Assembly: GCF_003369835.1 (NCBI RefSeq)
Contig: NZ_QPMJ01000002.1
Coordinates: 372,001-436,000 of the forward strand
Direction of reading: 5' to 3'
DNA from: Halorussus rarus
GTDB lineage: Archaea > Halobacteriota > Halobacteria > Halobacteriales > Haladaptataceae
Length of the DNA stretch: 64,000 nt
The notes below the pieces were generated by a model that was given only the letters and a program-made list of their open reading frames with translations, had not been told where the DNA came from and did not search any database. Position numbers and translations under genes: made by a program. This document shows positions 33,737 to 45,359 of the stretch, in pieces; within the stretch, counting starts at the first letter, position 1; each line of letters begins with the position of its first letter.

Positions 33737-34966
33737 ATGGCCACCGACGACGACGTAGACCGAGACCCGCTCTTCCGGTACGACGAACCGATATTCGCCG
33801 ACGAGGATCTGCTCCGCATCTCCCACCTCCCCGGCCCGAACCGCATCGTCGGCCGCGACGAGCACATGCAGAAGGTCGCCGAGGCGCTCAACCCCGCCAT
33901 CTTCGGCCAGGAGCCGACCCACCTCTTCATCTTCGGGAAGACCGGGACCGGCAAGTCGCTCATCTCCCGGAGCGTCTCGAAGCGCGTCGAGAACGAGGCC
34001 CGCCACGAGGACGTCGACGTCGAGACCGCGTTCATCGACTGCGGCGAGCAGACGACCGAGGCGTCGGTCATCAAGACGCTCGGCCGGGAGCTCAACGACC
34101 GGAGCGAGACCGGCATCTCTGTGCCCCAGCGCGGGCTCGGTACCGGCGACTACTACGACCGGCTCTGGCAGATCATCGACGCCTGCAGCGACGTGGCGAT
34201 AATCATCCTCGACGAGATCGACATGCTGGAGGACGACGAGGTGCTCCGGAAGCTCTCGCGGGCGGGGGAGAACCGCCGCATCACCGACTCGACCATCGGC
34301 ATCATCGGCATCTCGAACAAGATAGACTTCCCCGACGAGCTCAACGAGCGGGTCAAGTCGAGCTTCGCCCACGACGAACTGGTCTTCCCGCCGTACGACG
34401 CCCACCAGCTCGTCGACATCCTCCAGAACCGGGCCGACGCGTTCCGCGACGGGGTGCTCTCGGACGACGCCGTCCCGCTCACCGCCGCGCTGGCCGCCCA
34501 GGAGCACGGCGACGCCCGCAAGGCCATCGACATCCTCCGGAACGCGGGTCGCATCGCCACCAAGGAGGAGGACGAGACGGTGACCGAGGAGCACGTCTAC
34601 GCCGCCAAGGAGAAGACCGAGGCCGACCGGTTCGCCGAACTCATCGAGGGTGCGCCGACCCAGGCGAAGGCGATACTGCTGGCGCTGACCGTCCTGACCG
34701 AGAACAAGCCCCGCGACCAGTTCCCGACCCAGCAGATCTACCGGCAGTACCAGTCCATCGCGCGAAGGCTCGACATGGACTCGCTGTCCGAGCGTCGGGT
34801 CCAGGAGATTCTCCAGGAGCAGGACTTCCTCAACGTCATCAACTCCGAGACCAAGGGCCGGGGCCGGGGCCGCGGCGTCCACACCAAGCACCGACTGCTC
34901 GAGGACCCCGACATCGTGAAGAAGGTGCTCAACCGCGACTCCCGGATCGCCGACCTCGGCATCTGA
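33737..34966 (+). CDS. orc1: Orc1/Cdc6 replication initiator
   Basis: Archaeal origin-binding initiator of 409 residues. AAA+ domain: P-loop FGKTGTGKS (about 66-74), Walker B IIILDEIDML, sensor-1 GIIGISNK and arginine/sensor-2 region HGDARKAIDILRNAGRIA. The C-terminal winged helix (about 300-400) includes ILLALTVLTE, TQQIYRQYQSIARRL, LSERRVQEILQEQDFLN and GRGRGRGVHTKH (wing). It binds origin boxes and loads MCM. The ATG at 33737 is preferred; an in-frame ATG at 33716 falls in the box-rich region. The adjacent boxes suggest it serves this origin. Confidence 0.96.
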   Translation: MATDDDVDRDPLFRYDEPIFADEDLLRISHLPGPNRIVGRDEHMQKVAEALNPAIFGQEPTHLFIFGKTGTGKSLISRSVSKRVENEARHEDVDVETAFIDCGEQTTEASVIKTLGRELNDRSETGISVPQRGLGTGDYYDRLWQIIDACSDVAIIILDEIDMLEDDEVLRKLSRAGENRRITDSTIGIIGISNKIDFPDELNERVKSSFAHDELVFPPYDAHQLVDILQNRADAFRDGVLSDDAVPLTAALAAQEHGDARKAIDILRNAGRIATKEEDETVTEEHVYAAKEKTEADRFAELIEGAPTQAKAILLALTVLTENKPRDQFPTQQIYRQYQSIARRLDMDSLSERRVQEILQEQDFLNVINSETKGRGRGRGVHTKHRLLEDPDIVKKVLNRDSRIADLGI

Positions 34967-35098
34967 GTCGGCCGCCGTTCTCCGGTTGCTTCGCCGTCTT
35001 CGTATTCCCCTCGAAATCCCAGTATCGAATCCCTCATTATCGTGAGTATAATGGACATATTACCGTAGCTAAGGTATCTAAGTCATACCGAGGTAGAA

Positions 35099-35106
35099 TT
35101 TATATA
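35099..35106 (+). promoter_or_regulatory. TATA box for 35129 microprotein
   Basis: TTTATATA is 23-30 bases before the ATG at 35129. The spacing predicts a leaderless transcript, which supports this short gene as real. Confidence 0.75.
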
Positions 35107-35128
35107 TCCGGACGAAGCGATTCGAACC

Positions 35129-35305
35129 ATGTCAGCCACGACGACCTGGACCGACCCGAACGACTGCCCGTTCTGCGGGAGCGAACTGCAGAACCCCGGT
35201 GCCGGGTTCATCGACCACATCGAGGACAATCCGAACTGCGAGGCCGGCTTCGAGACGTGGCGGAGCAACATCACCGACGACATCTGCGGCGGCTGGTCCG
35301 GATAA
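35129..35305 (+). CDS. 58-residue zinc-finger microprotein
   Basis: A 58-residue protein. The pattern CPFCGSEL (Cys13, Cys16), then FIDHIEDNPNC (His30, Cys37), is a C2HC-type finger: CPxCG knuckle, H-x6-C. The C-terminal part is FETWRSNITDDICGGW. The family appears conserved in haloarchaea by its DHLxxNPxC pattern; I know of no function. It has a strong TATA box and a following T6 run, so it is an independent leaderless gene downstream of orc1/cdc6. Confidence 0.85.
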   Translation: MSATTTWTDPNDCPFCGSELQNPGAGFIDHIEDNPNCEAGFETWRSNITDDICGGWSG

Positions 35306-35316
35306 CCCGGAACGAC

Positions 35317-35322
35317 TTTTTT
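35317..35322 (+). terminator. T-tract terminator
   Basis: Six consecutive T residues lie 12 bases after the stop of the zinc-finger microprotein gene, the usual simple archaeal terminator. Confidence 0.5.
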
Positions 35323-35539
35323 CGGACACTCAGGGAGTATCGACGGCAAGTCTAGCTAGGACAAATACACCAGCTTCTCCTGCCAGACGATCCTTTTCTT
35401 CCTCGATACGGCTTCTTCGCCACCTGTTGAGATTTCACGCAGAATGCCCGGATATAATAGGTGACCTTATACTAATAATGTCGAATTAGAGGATCTTATA
35501 GGAAGGCTTATCCGCACGTCTCGGTTACGGACTCCCACG

Positions 35540-35635
35540 ATGAGATGCCCTCAGTGCAGCGGTAAACTGGTAGACGCCCACGGGTACGAGTCGTGCCAGC
35601 AGTGCGGCCACATCCCGCCGCACGGCGCCGACTGA
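35540..35635 (+). CDS. 31-residue zinc-finger microprotein
   Basis: A very small protein, MRCPQCSGKLVDAHGYES followed by CQQCGHIPPHGAD. Two CxxC knuckles (Cys3/Cys6 and Cys19/Cys22) form a complete rubredoxin-like zinc ribbon. The TGA is at 35633-35635. An AT-rich stretch with CTTATAG about 45 bases upstream is the likely promoter. Haloarchaea are known to make many CxxC microproteins of under 70 residues. The tight cysteine pattern makes chance unlikely, but expression is unproven. Confidence 0.75.
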   Translation: MRCPQCSGKLVDAHGYESCQQCGHIPPHGAD

Positions 35636-35798
35636 CGACCCGGCGACCCAGTCGTACAGCCATCCGAACAGCAGCTCGCGGCCGTTTTTTCGTCGGAGTC
35701 GTTCCACGCGAGCACCCCGCTACGGGAGCGACTCCGTCGGCACCGGCCCCGCCCGCGACCGGCGGGATTTTTCTACCGTCGGGCGCTACGGGTCTCCC

Positions 35799-38957
<3,159 letters not shown>

Positions 38958-39082
38958 CCGCCGCGGACGCGACTCTCCCTTCTCTCTGACTTCAGGCCGA
39001 ACCGCGGCGAGTCCGCCGATCCGACGAGCCACCGCCGACTGAATCCCGCATCTCAGAACCGCCGGTATCAGAATCCCGCGTC

Positions 39083-39616
39083 TCAGTACGTCGGCGACTC
39101 CTCGGGCACGTCGTCGCGCTCGTTGACCACGCGACCGAGGACGAACAGCGCGTCCGAGAGCCGGTTGAGGTACGTGACCGCGGTGTCGTTGATGTCCTCG
39201 TCGGCTTCGAGCGCCACGGCCCGGCGCTCGGCGCGCCGACACACCGTCCGGGCGTGGTGGAGTCGCGCGCCGGCGTCGCCGCCGCCGGGCAGGATGAACG
39301 ACTGGAGGGGGTCGAGTTCGTCGTCGTACGAGTCCATCCACTCCTCGAGCTGCTCGACGTGCTCCTCGCGGACCTGCGGGTCGTCCTCGTCGGGGTCGGG
39401 GTTGGCGAAGTCGGCCTGCACGACGTGGAGGTGGTTCTGTATCTCCCGCAACCGGTCGTCGACGTCGTCGTGCCCCGTAGGTCGAATCCGGCCGACCAGC
39501 GCGTTCACCTCGTCGACGGTGCCGTAGGCCTCGATGCGGGGGCTGGCCTTCGAGACCCGCGACATGTCCCGGAGGTCCGTCTGGCCCTCGTCGCCGCGGC
39601 CGGTGTATATCTTCAT
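39083..39616 (-). CDS. PduO-type ATP:cob(I)alamin adenosyltransferase
   Basis: A 177-residue enzyme that transfers adenosyl from ATP to cob(I)alamin. The N-terminal ATP-binding motif is KIYTGRGDEGQTDL, then RIEAYGTVDEVNALVG. The C-terminal signature is HHARTVCRRAERRAVAL with LNRLSDALFVLGR (the R-x-x-x-R-R-x-E motif of the family). It provides adenosylcobalamin for ribonucleotide reductase or mutases. It is encoded 51 bases upstream of a glutaredoxin-like gene's stop, with the same orientation. Confidence 0.95.
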   Translation of the reverse strand: MKIYTGRGDEGQTDLRDMSRVSKASPRIEAYGTVDEVNALVGRIRPTGHDDVDDRLREIQNHLHVVQADFANPDPDEDDPQVREEHVEQLEEWMDSYDDELDPLQSFILPGGGDAGARLHHARTVCRRAERRAVALEADEDINDTAVTYLNRLSDALFVLGRVVNERDDVPEESPTY

Positions 39617-39667
39617 GGCTTCGACTACCGACGCGCTCTACTTAGTTCCCCTCCCGAACCGCTTGGT

Positions 39668-39907
39668 TCAGGCCAGCGACTTCTCGACGTACTCGACGAT
39701 CTTCTCGCTCTCGGCCATCGTGACGCCCCGCTCCTCGTCGATCAGGACGGGGACGCCGCGCTGGCCGCTGACGCGCTTGACCTCGTCGCGCTCGGAGTGT
39801 AGCGCTTCGACCCACTCGGTCTCGTACTCGACACCGTGCTCGTCGAGCGCGTCGTGGACGGTCTCGCAGTACGGACAGCCGTCGAGCGCGTACAGCGTGA
39901 TGGACAT
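39668..39907 (-). CDS. glutaredoxin-like protein
   Basis: A 79-residue glutaredoxin-fold protein. The active site is CPYC (Cys11 and Cys14) in TLYALDGCPYCETV. The cis-Pro is in QRGVPVLIDEE, and AESEKIVEYVEKSL is the last helix. The ATG at 39907 is the family start. It may act in thiol redox with bacillithiol-like or gamma-glutamylcysteine systems; the electron donor is unknown. Confidence 0.93.
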   Translation of the reverse strand: MSITLYALDGCPYCETVHDALDEHGVEYETEWVEALHSERDEVKRVSGQRGVPVLIDEERGVTMAESEKIVEYVEKSLA

Positions 39908-40310
39908 GCGCGACGCTTGGACGTCGACACGCAAGTAGCTATTGCCGGCGGAGCCGCCGTCGCCGGGCGTTCCGGTCGACGAATCCGACCGTCAGAAATC
40001 TCCCCGACGAGCGATACGGCGAGGGACTGCGCCGCTCGCAGTTCTACCCTCACCACACTCTCCCACGCTCTGCGGCCGGAGAAGGCCGCACACGTAGACG
40101 ACGGTCGATCGTTTCCAGTTCGACTGGACTGCAGAATTAATATATCGTAATGGGATTTATCTTATATCGAGTGGCTCGTCTCACCCAGCAGTCCAGACGC
40201 CTCGCAGGGCCGACGCGGGTTCCCTCGCTGCCGGGTGGGACTACGACAACTCGGCCGAGCGGCGCCCCGAAACCAGTATCCTCAAATGCGACGCGGTTCG
40301 ACGTTCGAAC
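39908..40310. other. intergenic region with promoter-like AT stretch
   Basis: I see no gene here. An AT-rich stretch at 40132-40172 (TTAATATATCG, TTATCTTATATCG) could hold divergent promoter elements. The remainder is featureless to the eye. Confidence 0.45.
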
Positions 40311-40478
40311 ATGGCCCAGGAACTCGACCACGACTGTCCGCAGTGTGGCACCGAGCGGACGTTCTACCGCACCGCGAGCACGACCCTCCACCTCGGCGAG
40401 AAGACCAAGTGGGGCTGTCCGGAGTGTGACTTCCGGTTCGTCCGCATCGACGGCGACATCGACTCGGCGGAAGCCTGA
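40311..40478 (+). CDS. 55-residue zinc-ribbon protein
   Basis: A small protein with two zinc knuckles, CPQCG (Cys9, Cys12) and CPECD (Cys36, Cys39), separated by a strand-rich hairpin (RTFYRTASTTLHLGEKTKWG). This matches a stand-alone zinc ribbon like those of TFS/RPB9 or L37-type proteins. It ends with an acidic tail. A haloarchaeal conserved family seems likely. Role unknown. Confidence 0.82.
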   Translation: MAQELDHDCPQCGTERTFYRTASTTLHLGEKTKWGCPECDFRFVRIDGDIDSAEA

Positions 40479-41346
40479 TTGCGCTCTCTCCTTCGCCGCG
40501 ACGCCGCACATCGGACAGTCCCGGAACTGTCGAGTGTTCGCCGGTCCGTGCCGCGCCCGCCGACCGGTTCGCAGACGAGACGATCTCCGTTCGGACACGT
40601 ATTCTGGCACGGAAGTCGACGTGAGACTCGTTTTTCGTGATTTTTCGCGTGCGCGTGGGCAGAACGGGGTACCCTCACTACGTGTCCCCTCCTGATTTCT
40701 CGACTCAACTCGCGGGCGCGATAGCAGGAGCTGGTAACTCTGCGTTCGCCTCTAAGCGACTCGGCGGAGTAATCCGGAGAACCGGGGAAAAGAGGATGCC
40801 GCAACGGGTCTAAGAGCCGGGGCGAGATTGACTCAGCATTCGCCCGCCGGACCCGACAGCCGCCGGTCGCAATGTTTCGGCCCGCCATCCGAGTCGTGCC
40901 ATCGCACCGATTGTCGATGGAGTTCACGGAAGACGAGTCGTCGGGGACTCGCAGCGATCGCCGTCCCGGACGGACGTGTCTCCCACTTGAATCCGATCTG
41001 AGGGGCCGCTACAGCCGCTCTCGGGGAAGCGAGTCCCGACACGACCTATACTGATAAATCAGGTATTGATATACAAAATCTGTTCCTCGTCACTTCAGTT
41101 ACCGATGTTCCGATGACGACGGTTCGATGGAACGCTCGTGGTCGAGGACGTACCTGAACGCCGGACTGCAGACCATATCTGGAGGAACGGTGCAGTTGCA
41201 GCCGACCAGTACTGGTCTGCGGACGAACCTACCGCGAGGCGTGTGCCGGTCTGGACGGAACGCCGAGCAGGGCGACGGTCTGACGTTCGTGCGATCGAGC
41301 CCGCGTGTAGAAAGGGTTATCAGTCGACCGGGACCGTAAACGAAAC
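40479..41346. other. long gene-free stretch before thrS
   Basis: This 868-base stretch has several open frames of 60-190 codons on both strands, but none shows protein-like composition or a recognised motif. It is locally less GC-rich than its neighbours, with an AT-rich patch at 41053-41076 (GATAAATCAGG, GATATACAAAAT). It may hold decayed genes, an unrecognised RNA or only the thrS leader. I can support nothing more. Confidence 0.4.
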
Positions 41347-43275
41347 ATGAGCGAAATCACCGTCGTCCTCCCGGACGGGTCCGAACTCGAACTGGAGGAC
41401 GAAGCCACGGTCGAAGACGCGGCGTACGAGATCGGTCCCGGACTCGGCCGGGACACGGTCGCGGGGGTGGTGGACGGCGACCTCGTCGACAAGGCAAGCG
41501 AACTCCACGACGGGGCGAAGCTGGAAATCGTCACGCCCTCCAGCGACGAGTACCTCGACGTGCTTCGCCACTCGGCGGCCCACGTCTTCGCCCAGGCGCT
41601 CCAGCGGCTCTACCCCGACGCCCGGCTGACCATCGGGCCGTGGACGGACGACGGGTTCTACTACGACGTCTACGGCGTCGAACTCGACGAGGAGGACCTC
41701 GAGGCCATCGAGGAAGAGGCCTACGACATCATCGAGGAGGACCTCGCCATCGAGCGGTTCGAGCGCTCCCGGGAGGAGGCGTTCGAGGTCTACGAGGACA
41801 ACCGGTTCAAGCGCGAGATTCTCGACGAGGAGGCCGCCGACGCGGAGTCGGTCTCGTTCTACGAGCAGGGCGAGTTCGAGGACCTCTGCCGCGGCCCGCA
41901 CGTCGAGTCGACCGGCGAGATCGGCGGCTTCGCGCTGCTCTCGATCTCCGGGGCCTACTGGCGCGGCGAGGAGGACAACGAGATGCTGACCCGGGTGTAC
42001 GGCACGGCGTTCGAGAGCGAGGAGGAACTCGAGGAGTTCCTCGAACGGCGCGAGGAGGCCGAGGAGCGCGACCACCGGAAGATCGGCCGGGAGATGGACC
42101 TGTTCTCCATCCCCGACCACTCGCCGGGCTGCGCCCACTACCACCCCAACGGGATGACCATCCGGCGGGAGCTCGAGGACTACATCCGGACCAAGAACGA
42201 CGAACTCGGCTACGACGAGGTCTGGACGCCCGAGCTCAACAAGGCCGAGCTCTGGAAACCGACGGGCCACTACGACACGTTCAGGGAGGCCGGCGAGATG
42301 TTCGCGTGGGAGCAGGACGACACCGAGTACGGCCTGAAGCCGATGAACTGCGCGAACCACGCCTCCATCTACGACGACCACAGCTACTCCTACCGCGACC
42401 TGCCGGTCCGGTTCTCGGAGTTCGGGACGGTGTACCGCAACGAGCAGTCGGGCGAACTCTCGGGCCTGCTGCGGGTCCGCGGCCTGACCCAGGACGACGG
42501 TCACGCGTTCATCCGCGAGGACCAGATCCGAGAGGAGATCACCCAGACGCTGAGCATCATCGAGGACATCTACGGCCACTTCGACCTCGAGGTCAAGTAC
42601 AAGCTCGAGACCGAGGGCGACAACGCCGTCGGTAGCGACGAAATCTGGGAGACGGCGACCGGGGCGCTGAAAGACGCGCTCGAATCCCAGGGGCTCGAGT
42701 ACGACGTCGAGGAAGGCGAGGCGGCCTTCTACGGCCCGAAGATCGGCCTCGACGCCGTCGACGCCATCGGGCGGGAGTGGACCATCGGCACGGTCCAGCT
42801 CGACTTCAACATCCCCGAGCGCCTCGACCTGACCTACACGGGCGAGGACAACGAGCCCCACCGCCCGGTGATGGTCCATCGCGCGCTGCTGGGGTCGTTC
42901 GAGCGGTTCATGGGCGTGATGATCGAGCACTTCAAGGGGAAGTTCCCGACGTGGCTCGCGCCCGAGCAGGTCCGCATCCTCCCGGTGAGCGACGACAACA
43001 TCGGCTACGCCAAGCAGCTCCAGAACCGCTACCTCGGCGACTTCCGGGTCGAGATCGAGGACCGGTCGTGGACGGTCGGCAAGAAGATCCAGCAGGCCCA
43101 CGACGACAACGTCCCCTACATGCTCATCGTCGGCGACGACGAGGAGGCGGACGGTACGGTCTCGGTCCGCGACCGCCAGGAGCGCGACCGCAACGACGTC
43201 GACGTCGAGGCGTTCCGCGACCACCTCCGAGAGGAGGTCGAGAGCAAGGCGACCGACGTGACGTTCCTCGAATAG
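41347..43275 (+). CDS. thrS: threonyl-tRNA synthetase (bacterial type)
   Basis: Charges tRNA-Thr; 642 residues. The N-terminal TGS domain ([28 protein letters not shown]) and the bacterial-type N2 editing domain ([16 protein letters not shown]; HxxxH, and CRGPHV) precede the class II core. Zinc ligands are the Cys in PMNCANH, His in QDDGHAF and His in [10 protein letters not shown]; motif 2 is [22 protein letters not shown]. The C-terminal anticodon-binding domain starts near 540 ([10 protein letters not shown]). The canonical editing domain marks the bacterial-type enzyme found in haloarchaea, not the archaeal type. Confidence 0.97.
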   Translation: MSEITVVLPDGSELELEDEATVEDAAYEIGPGLGRDTVAGVVDGDLVDKASELHDGAKLEIVTPSSDEYLDVLRHSAAHVFAQALQRLYPDARLTIGPWTDDGFYYDVYGVELDEEDLEAIEEEAYDIIEEDLAIERFERSREEAFEVYEDNRFKREILDEEAADAESVSFYEQGEFEDLCRGPHVESTGEIGGFALLSISGAYWRGEEDNEMLTRVYGTAFESEEELEEFLERREEAEERDHRKIGREMDLFSIPDHSPGCAHYHPNGMTIRRELEDYIRTKNDELGYDEVWTPELNKAELWKPTGHYDTFREAGEMFAWEQDDTEYGLKPMNCANHASIYDDHSYSYRDLPVRFSEFGTVYRNEQSGELSGLLRVRGLTQDDGHAFIREDQIREEITQTLSIIEDIYGHFDLEVKYKLETEGDNAVGSDEIWETATGALKDALESQGLEYDVEEGEAAFYGPKIGLDAVDAIGREWTIGTVQLDFNIPERLDLTYTGEDNEPHRPVMVHRALLGSFERFMGVMIEHFKGKFPTWLAPEQVRILPVSDDNIGYAKQLQNRYLGDFRVEIEDRSWTVGKKIQQAHDDNVPYMLIVGDDEEADGTVSVRDRQERDRNDVDVEAFRDHLREEVESKATDVTFLE

Positions 43276-43408
43276 CAGAAATCCGGTTTTGCTAAATTTC
43301 GTCCGAAATTGATTCCGTAGGGCTGCTAAGTTCGTGGTGCGTATCGGCCTCCTCTAAGGCTAATTTGAATCCAGTAACGTGATATCCTTCGACGGCGGTT
43401 AGTACGAC

Positions 43409-43825
43409 ATGCCAGAAGAATCTGCGAATCGTCTGGTGGCCTTTCTCGAAGAACGAGCGGGCGAATACCTGCGCGGTGCAATTCACTATTCTGCAGACGA
43501 ATATGTCTCGCTCTACATGCGAGACGACGTCGAGGCACTGTATTCATCCGAGAAAATGGACGAGCTGGCTACGTATTATCGACAGGAGAACCGGAATCAA
43601 ACTACCGAAGAGCCGTTTCACCTCGGAACGAACCATTGCACGGTGAATTTTTATGACGACGCGATTCTGTTCCACTTCACACAGGGGGAGAACCTGGGGA
43701 CGGTGATTACCCTTGAACCGGATGCAGGCCGAGATATTGTCGGATTCATCACGGAATGTCTGAAACAGCTTCACTACAACTCTCCACAAGAGATAGCAAG
43801 GGCACCGACATGGTTGGAAGATTGA
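43409..43825 (+). CDS. uncharacterised protein, low-GC paralogue of 19843 gene
   Basis: A 138-residue protein with AT-richer codon use than its neighbours (GAA, AAT, TAT, ATT are common), which suggests recent transfer. The fold pattern mirrors the protein at 19843-20226: helix, AIHYSADEYVSLYMRDD, a helix-rich middle, HCTVNFYDDAILFHFTQGENLGTVITLEPD strands, and a final helix. No active-site motif is seen. It stands alone between thrS and a convergent methyltransferase gene. Confidence 0.78.
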   Translation: MPEESANRLVAFLEERAGEYLRGAIHYSADEYVSLYMRDDVEALYSSEKMDELATYYRQENRNQTTEEPFHLGTNHCTVNFYDDAILFHFTQGENLGTVITLEPDAGRDIVGFITECLKQLHYNSPQEIARAPTWLED

Positions 43826-43923
43826 CCCTCTAGCTCGATATACGCTCTGCAGTTAACGAATTGTAGAACTCACTCGGAAGAGTAGAACCGCGCTACCATC
43901 CACGTTGATCTCTGTCCCGCGGT

Positions 43924-44784
43924 TCAGGCCGGCTCCCACACAACCTCCGAGAGCGGGTGGAGCGGATTCCCGCCGACCACGTCGTACGTGGCGCTGGTAA
44001 CGTCGACGCCCTCCGCCGCCCGGAGCGACGTCAGCAGGTCGTCGTTGTAGTCGCGCAGGTCGGCGTAGGCTCGGCGCATGTGGCCCAGTAGCGTCTCCTC
44101 GGGGTGGAGTTCATACACGTGTTCGAGGTGGACGCCGGCACGGGCGTCGTCGAGATAGTCGGTCAGGGTCTCGGCGACGATGTCGGCCACGCTCGGCAAC
44201 GCAGTCAGCGACCCCTGGGTGAACAGGACCACGTCGTTGTCGTCTGTTTCCGCGAGCGCGTCTTCTAGCAGGTCCCACCTGTCGTCGCGGAAGTCGAACG
44301 CGCCGAACGAGATTCGCTCGCGGTCGCCCAGCAGTTCGCGACCGAGTTCGACGCCGTTCGCGGCGGGGTCGCCGCCGACGAACACGCAGTCGGGGTAGGC
44401 GTCGGCGAGCACGCCGAGTTCGTACCCCCAGCCGCAGCCGAGCGCGACCACGGTCTCGCCGCCCTCCAAGACCCCGGCGAACGAGGCGACGAGCGCCTCG
44501 TCCTGCAGTTCCTGCTTCTCGTCGACGTCCGCGAGGTAGAGCTGCTCCGCCCTCGAGATCGGGACCGGGCTCTCCTCGGCGTGGTGGTTGGCGACGCGCT
44601 GGACGTCCCGGAAGTTCATCTCCGGGTTCTCGCGTGCCAGCCCGAGCAGCTTGCCGTACACCTCGTCGTAGATGTCGACCCCGGTCCCGCCCAAGCCCGG
44701 CTGTTCCTCCCAGTCCTCGCGGCCGAGGAGTCGGGCGGGCCACGGCGAGTGGGCCGACAGGTCGTCGAGCGGGAGTTCGCGCAC
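43924..44784 (-). CDS. SAM-dependent methyltransferase-like protein
   Basis: A 286-residue protein with a Rossmann-type core. VVALGCGWGYELGVLADAYPDCVFVGGDPAANGVELG (about 135-170) is a methyltransferase motif I/II pattern, and NDVVLFTQGSLTALP and VHLEHVYELHP follow. The N-terminal ~110 residues are helical and of unknown role. I chose the GTG at 44784 (VRELPLDDLSAHSPWPARLL); further upstream residues are Arg-rich and unlikely to be coding. The substrate is unknown. Confidence 0.75.
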   Translation of the reverse strand: MRELPLDDLSAHSPWPARLLGREDWEEQPGLGGTGVDIYDEVYGKLLGLARENPEMNFRDVQRVANHHAEESPVPISRAEQLYLADVDEKQELQDEALVASFAGVLEGGETVVALGCGWGYELGVLADAYPDCVFVGGDPAANGVELGRELLGDRERISFGAFDFRDDRWDLLEDALAETDDNDVVLFTQGSLTALPSVADIVAETLTDYLDDARAGVHLEHVYELHPEETLLGHMRRAYADLRDYNDDLLTSLRAAEGVDVTSATYDVVGGNPLHPLSEVVWEPA

Positions 44785-44939
44785 GACCCGTAGGCGGCCC
44801 GCGACGCGAAAAAGCGTTCCGGAAGGCCGGCGGTCGCGCGCCCGCAGTCCAGCCGCCGGGCGCATCGAGCGTCGGCGAAGGACCGCGACTTTCGACAGGT
44901 TTTATTCGGGGGGCTCCGTGGCCGGACCACAGGAAACGA

Positions 44940-45296
44940 ATGGCTCCAGAGTTGTTAATCGTGGACGACAGCGACTTCCAGCGGACGATGGTCCGGCAGG
45001 CCGTCGAGAGCGAGTTCGACGTGGTCGCCGAGGCCGCCGACGGCGCCGAGGCGGTCGAGCAGTTCGAGCGCCACCGGCCCGACGCGGTGACGATGGACAT
45101 CATGATGCCCGAGATGGACGGGGTCGAGGCGACCTCCCGGATCAAGGCCGACGACAGCCCGCCGGCGGTCGTGATGGTGACCAGCGTCGACCAGCAGAGC
45201 AAGATGAAGCAGGCCGTCAAGGCCGGCGCGGACGGCTACGTGACCAAGCCGTTCGAGCCCGAGGACGTCACCGCGGAGTTGTTGTCGGTCCTCTGA
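44940..45296 (+). CDS. CheY-like response regulator receiver
   Basis: A 118-residue stand-alone receiver domain. Acidic pocket Asp9/Asp10 (LLIVDDSD), phospho-acceptor Asp53 (VTMDIMMPEMDG), Thr81 (VMVTSVD) and Lys103 (YVTKPFEP) are all present. In archaea such a protein serves chemotaxis to the archaellum switch or other phosphorelays. No che or histidine kinase gene is adjacent, so the output is open. Confidence 0.93.
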   Translation: MAPELLIVDDSDFQRTMVRQAVESEFDVVAEAADGAEAVEQFERHRPDAVTMDIMMPEMDGVEATSRIKADDSPPAVVMVTSVDQQSKMKQAVKAGADGYVTKPFEPEDVTAELLSVL

Positions 45297-45359
45297 GGTC
45301 GGCGAGGCGGTCCGGGAAGTCGCGTCCCGGAGGTCCACGGAACGTCCCCGACTCGCGAG

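Noticed and set aside
33318-33758. Open frames of 80-190 codons in the origin region
   Set aside because: They differ in frame, have no protein-like composition and overlap the ORB-like boxes; the repeats explain the conservation-like look.
40364-41350. Several small genes in the region before thrS, including a frame with Cys-rich bits (CQNTC, CPMCG)
   Set aside because: The Cys motifs fall in two different frames and do not make one zinc ribbon; at best a decayed fragment, so no gene is claimed.
41320-43224. A 634-codon antisense frame over thrS
   Set aside because: A composition artefact of GC-biased codons; the thrS frame has all expected motifs.
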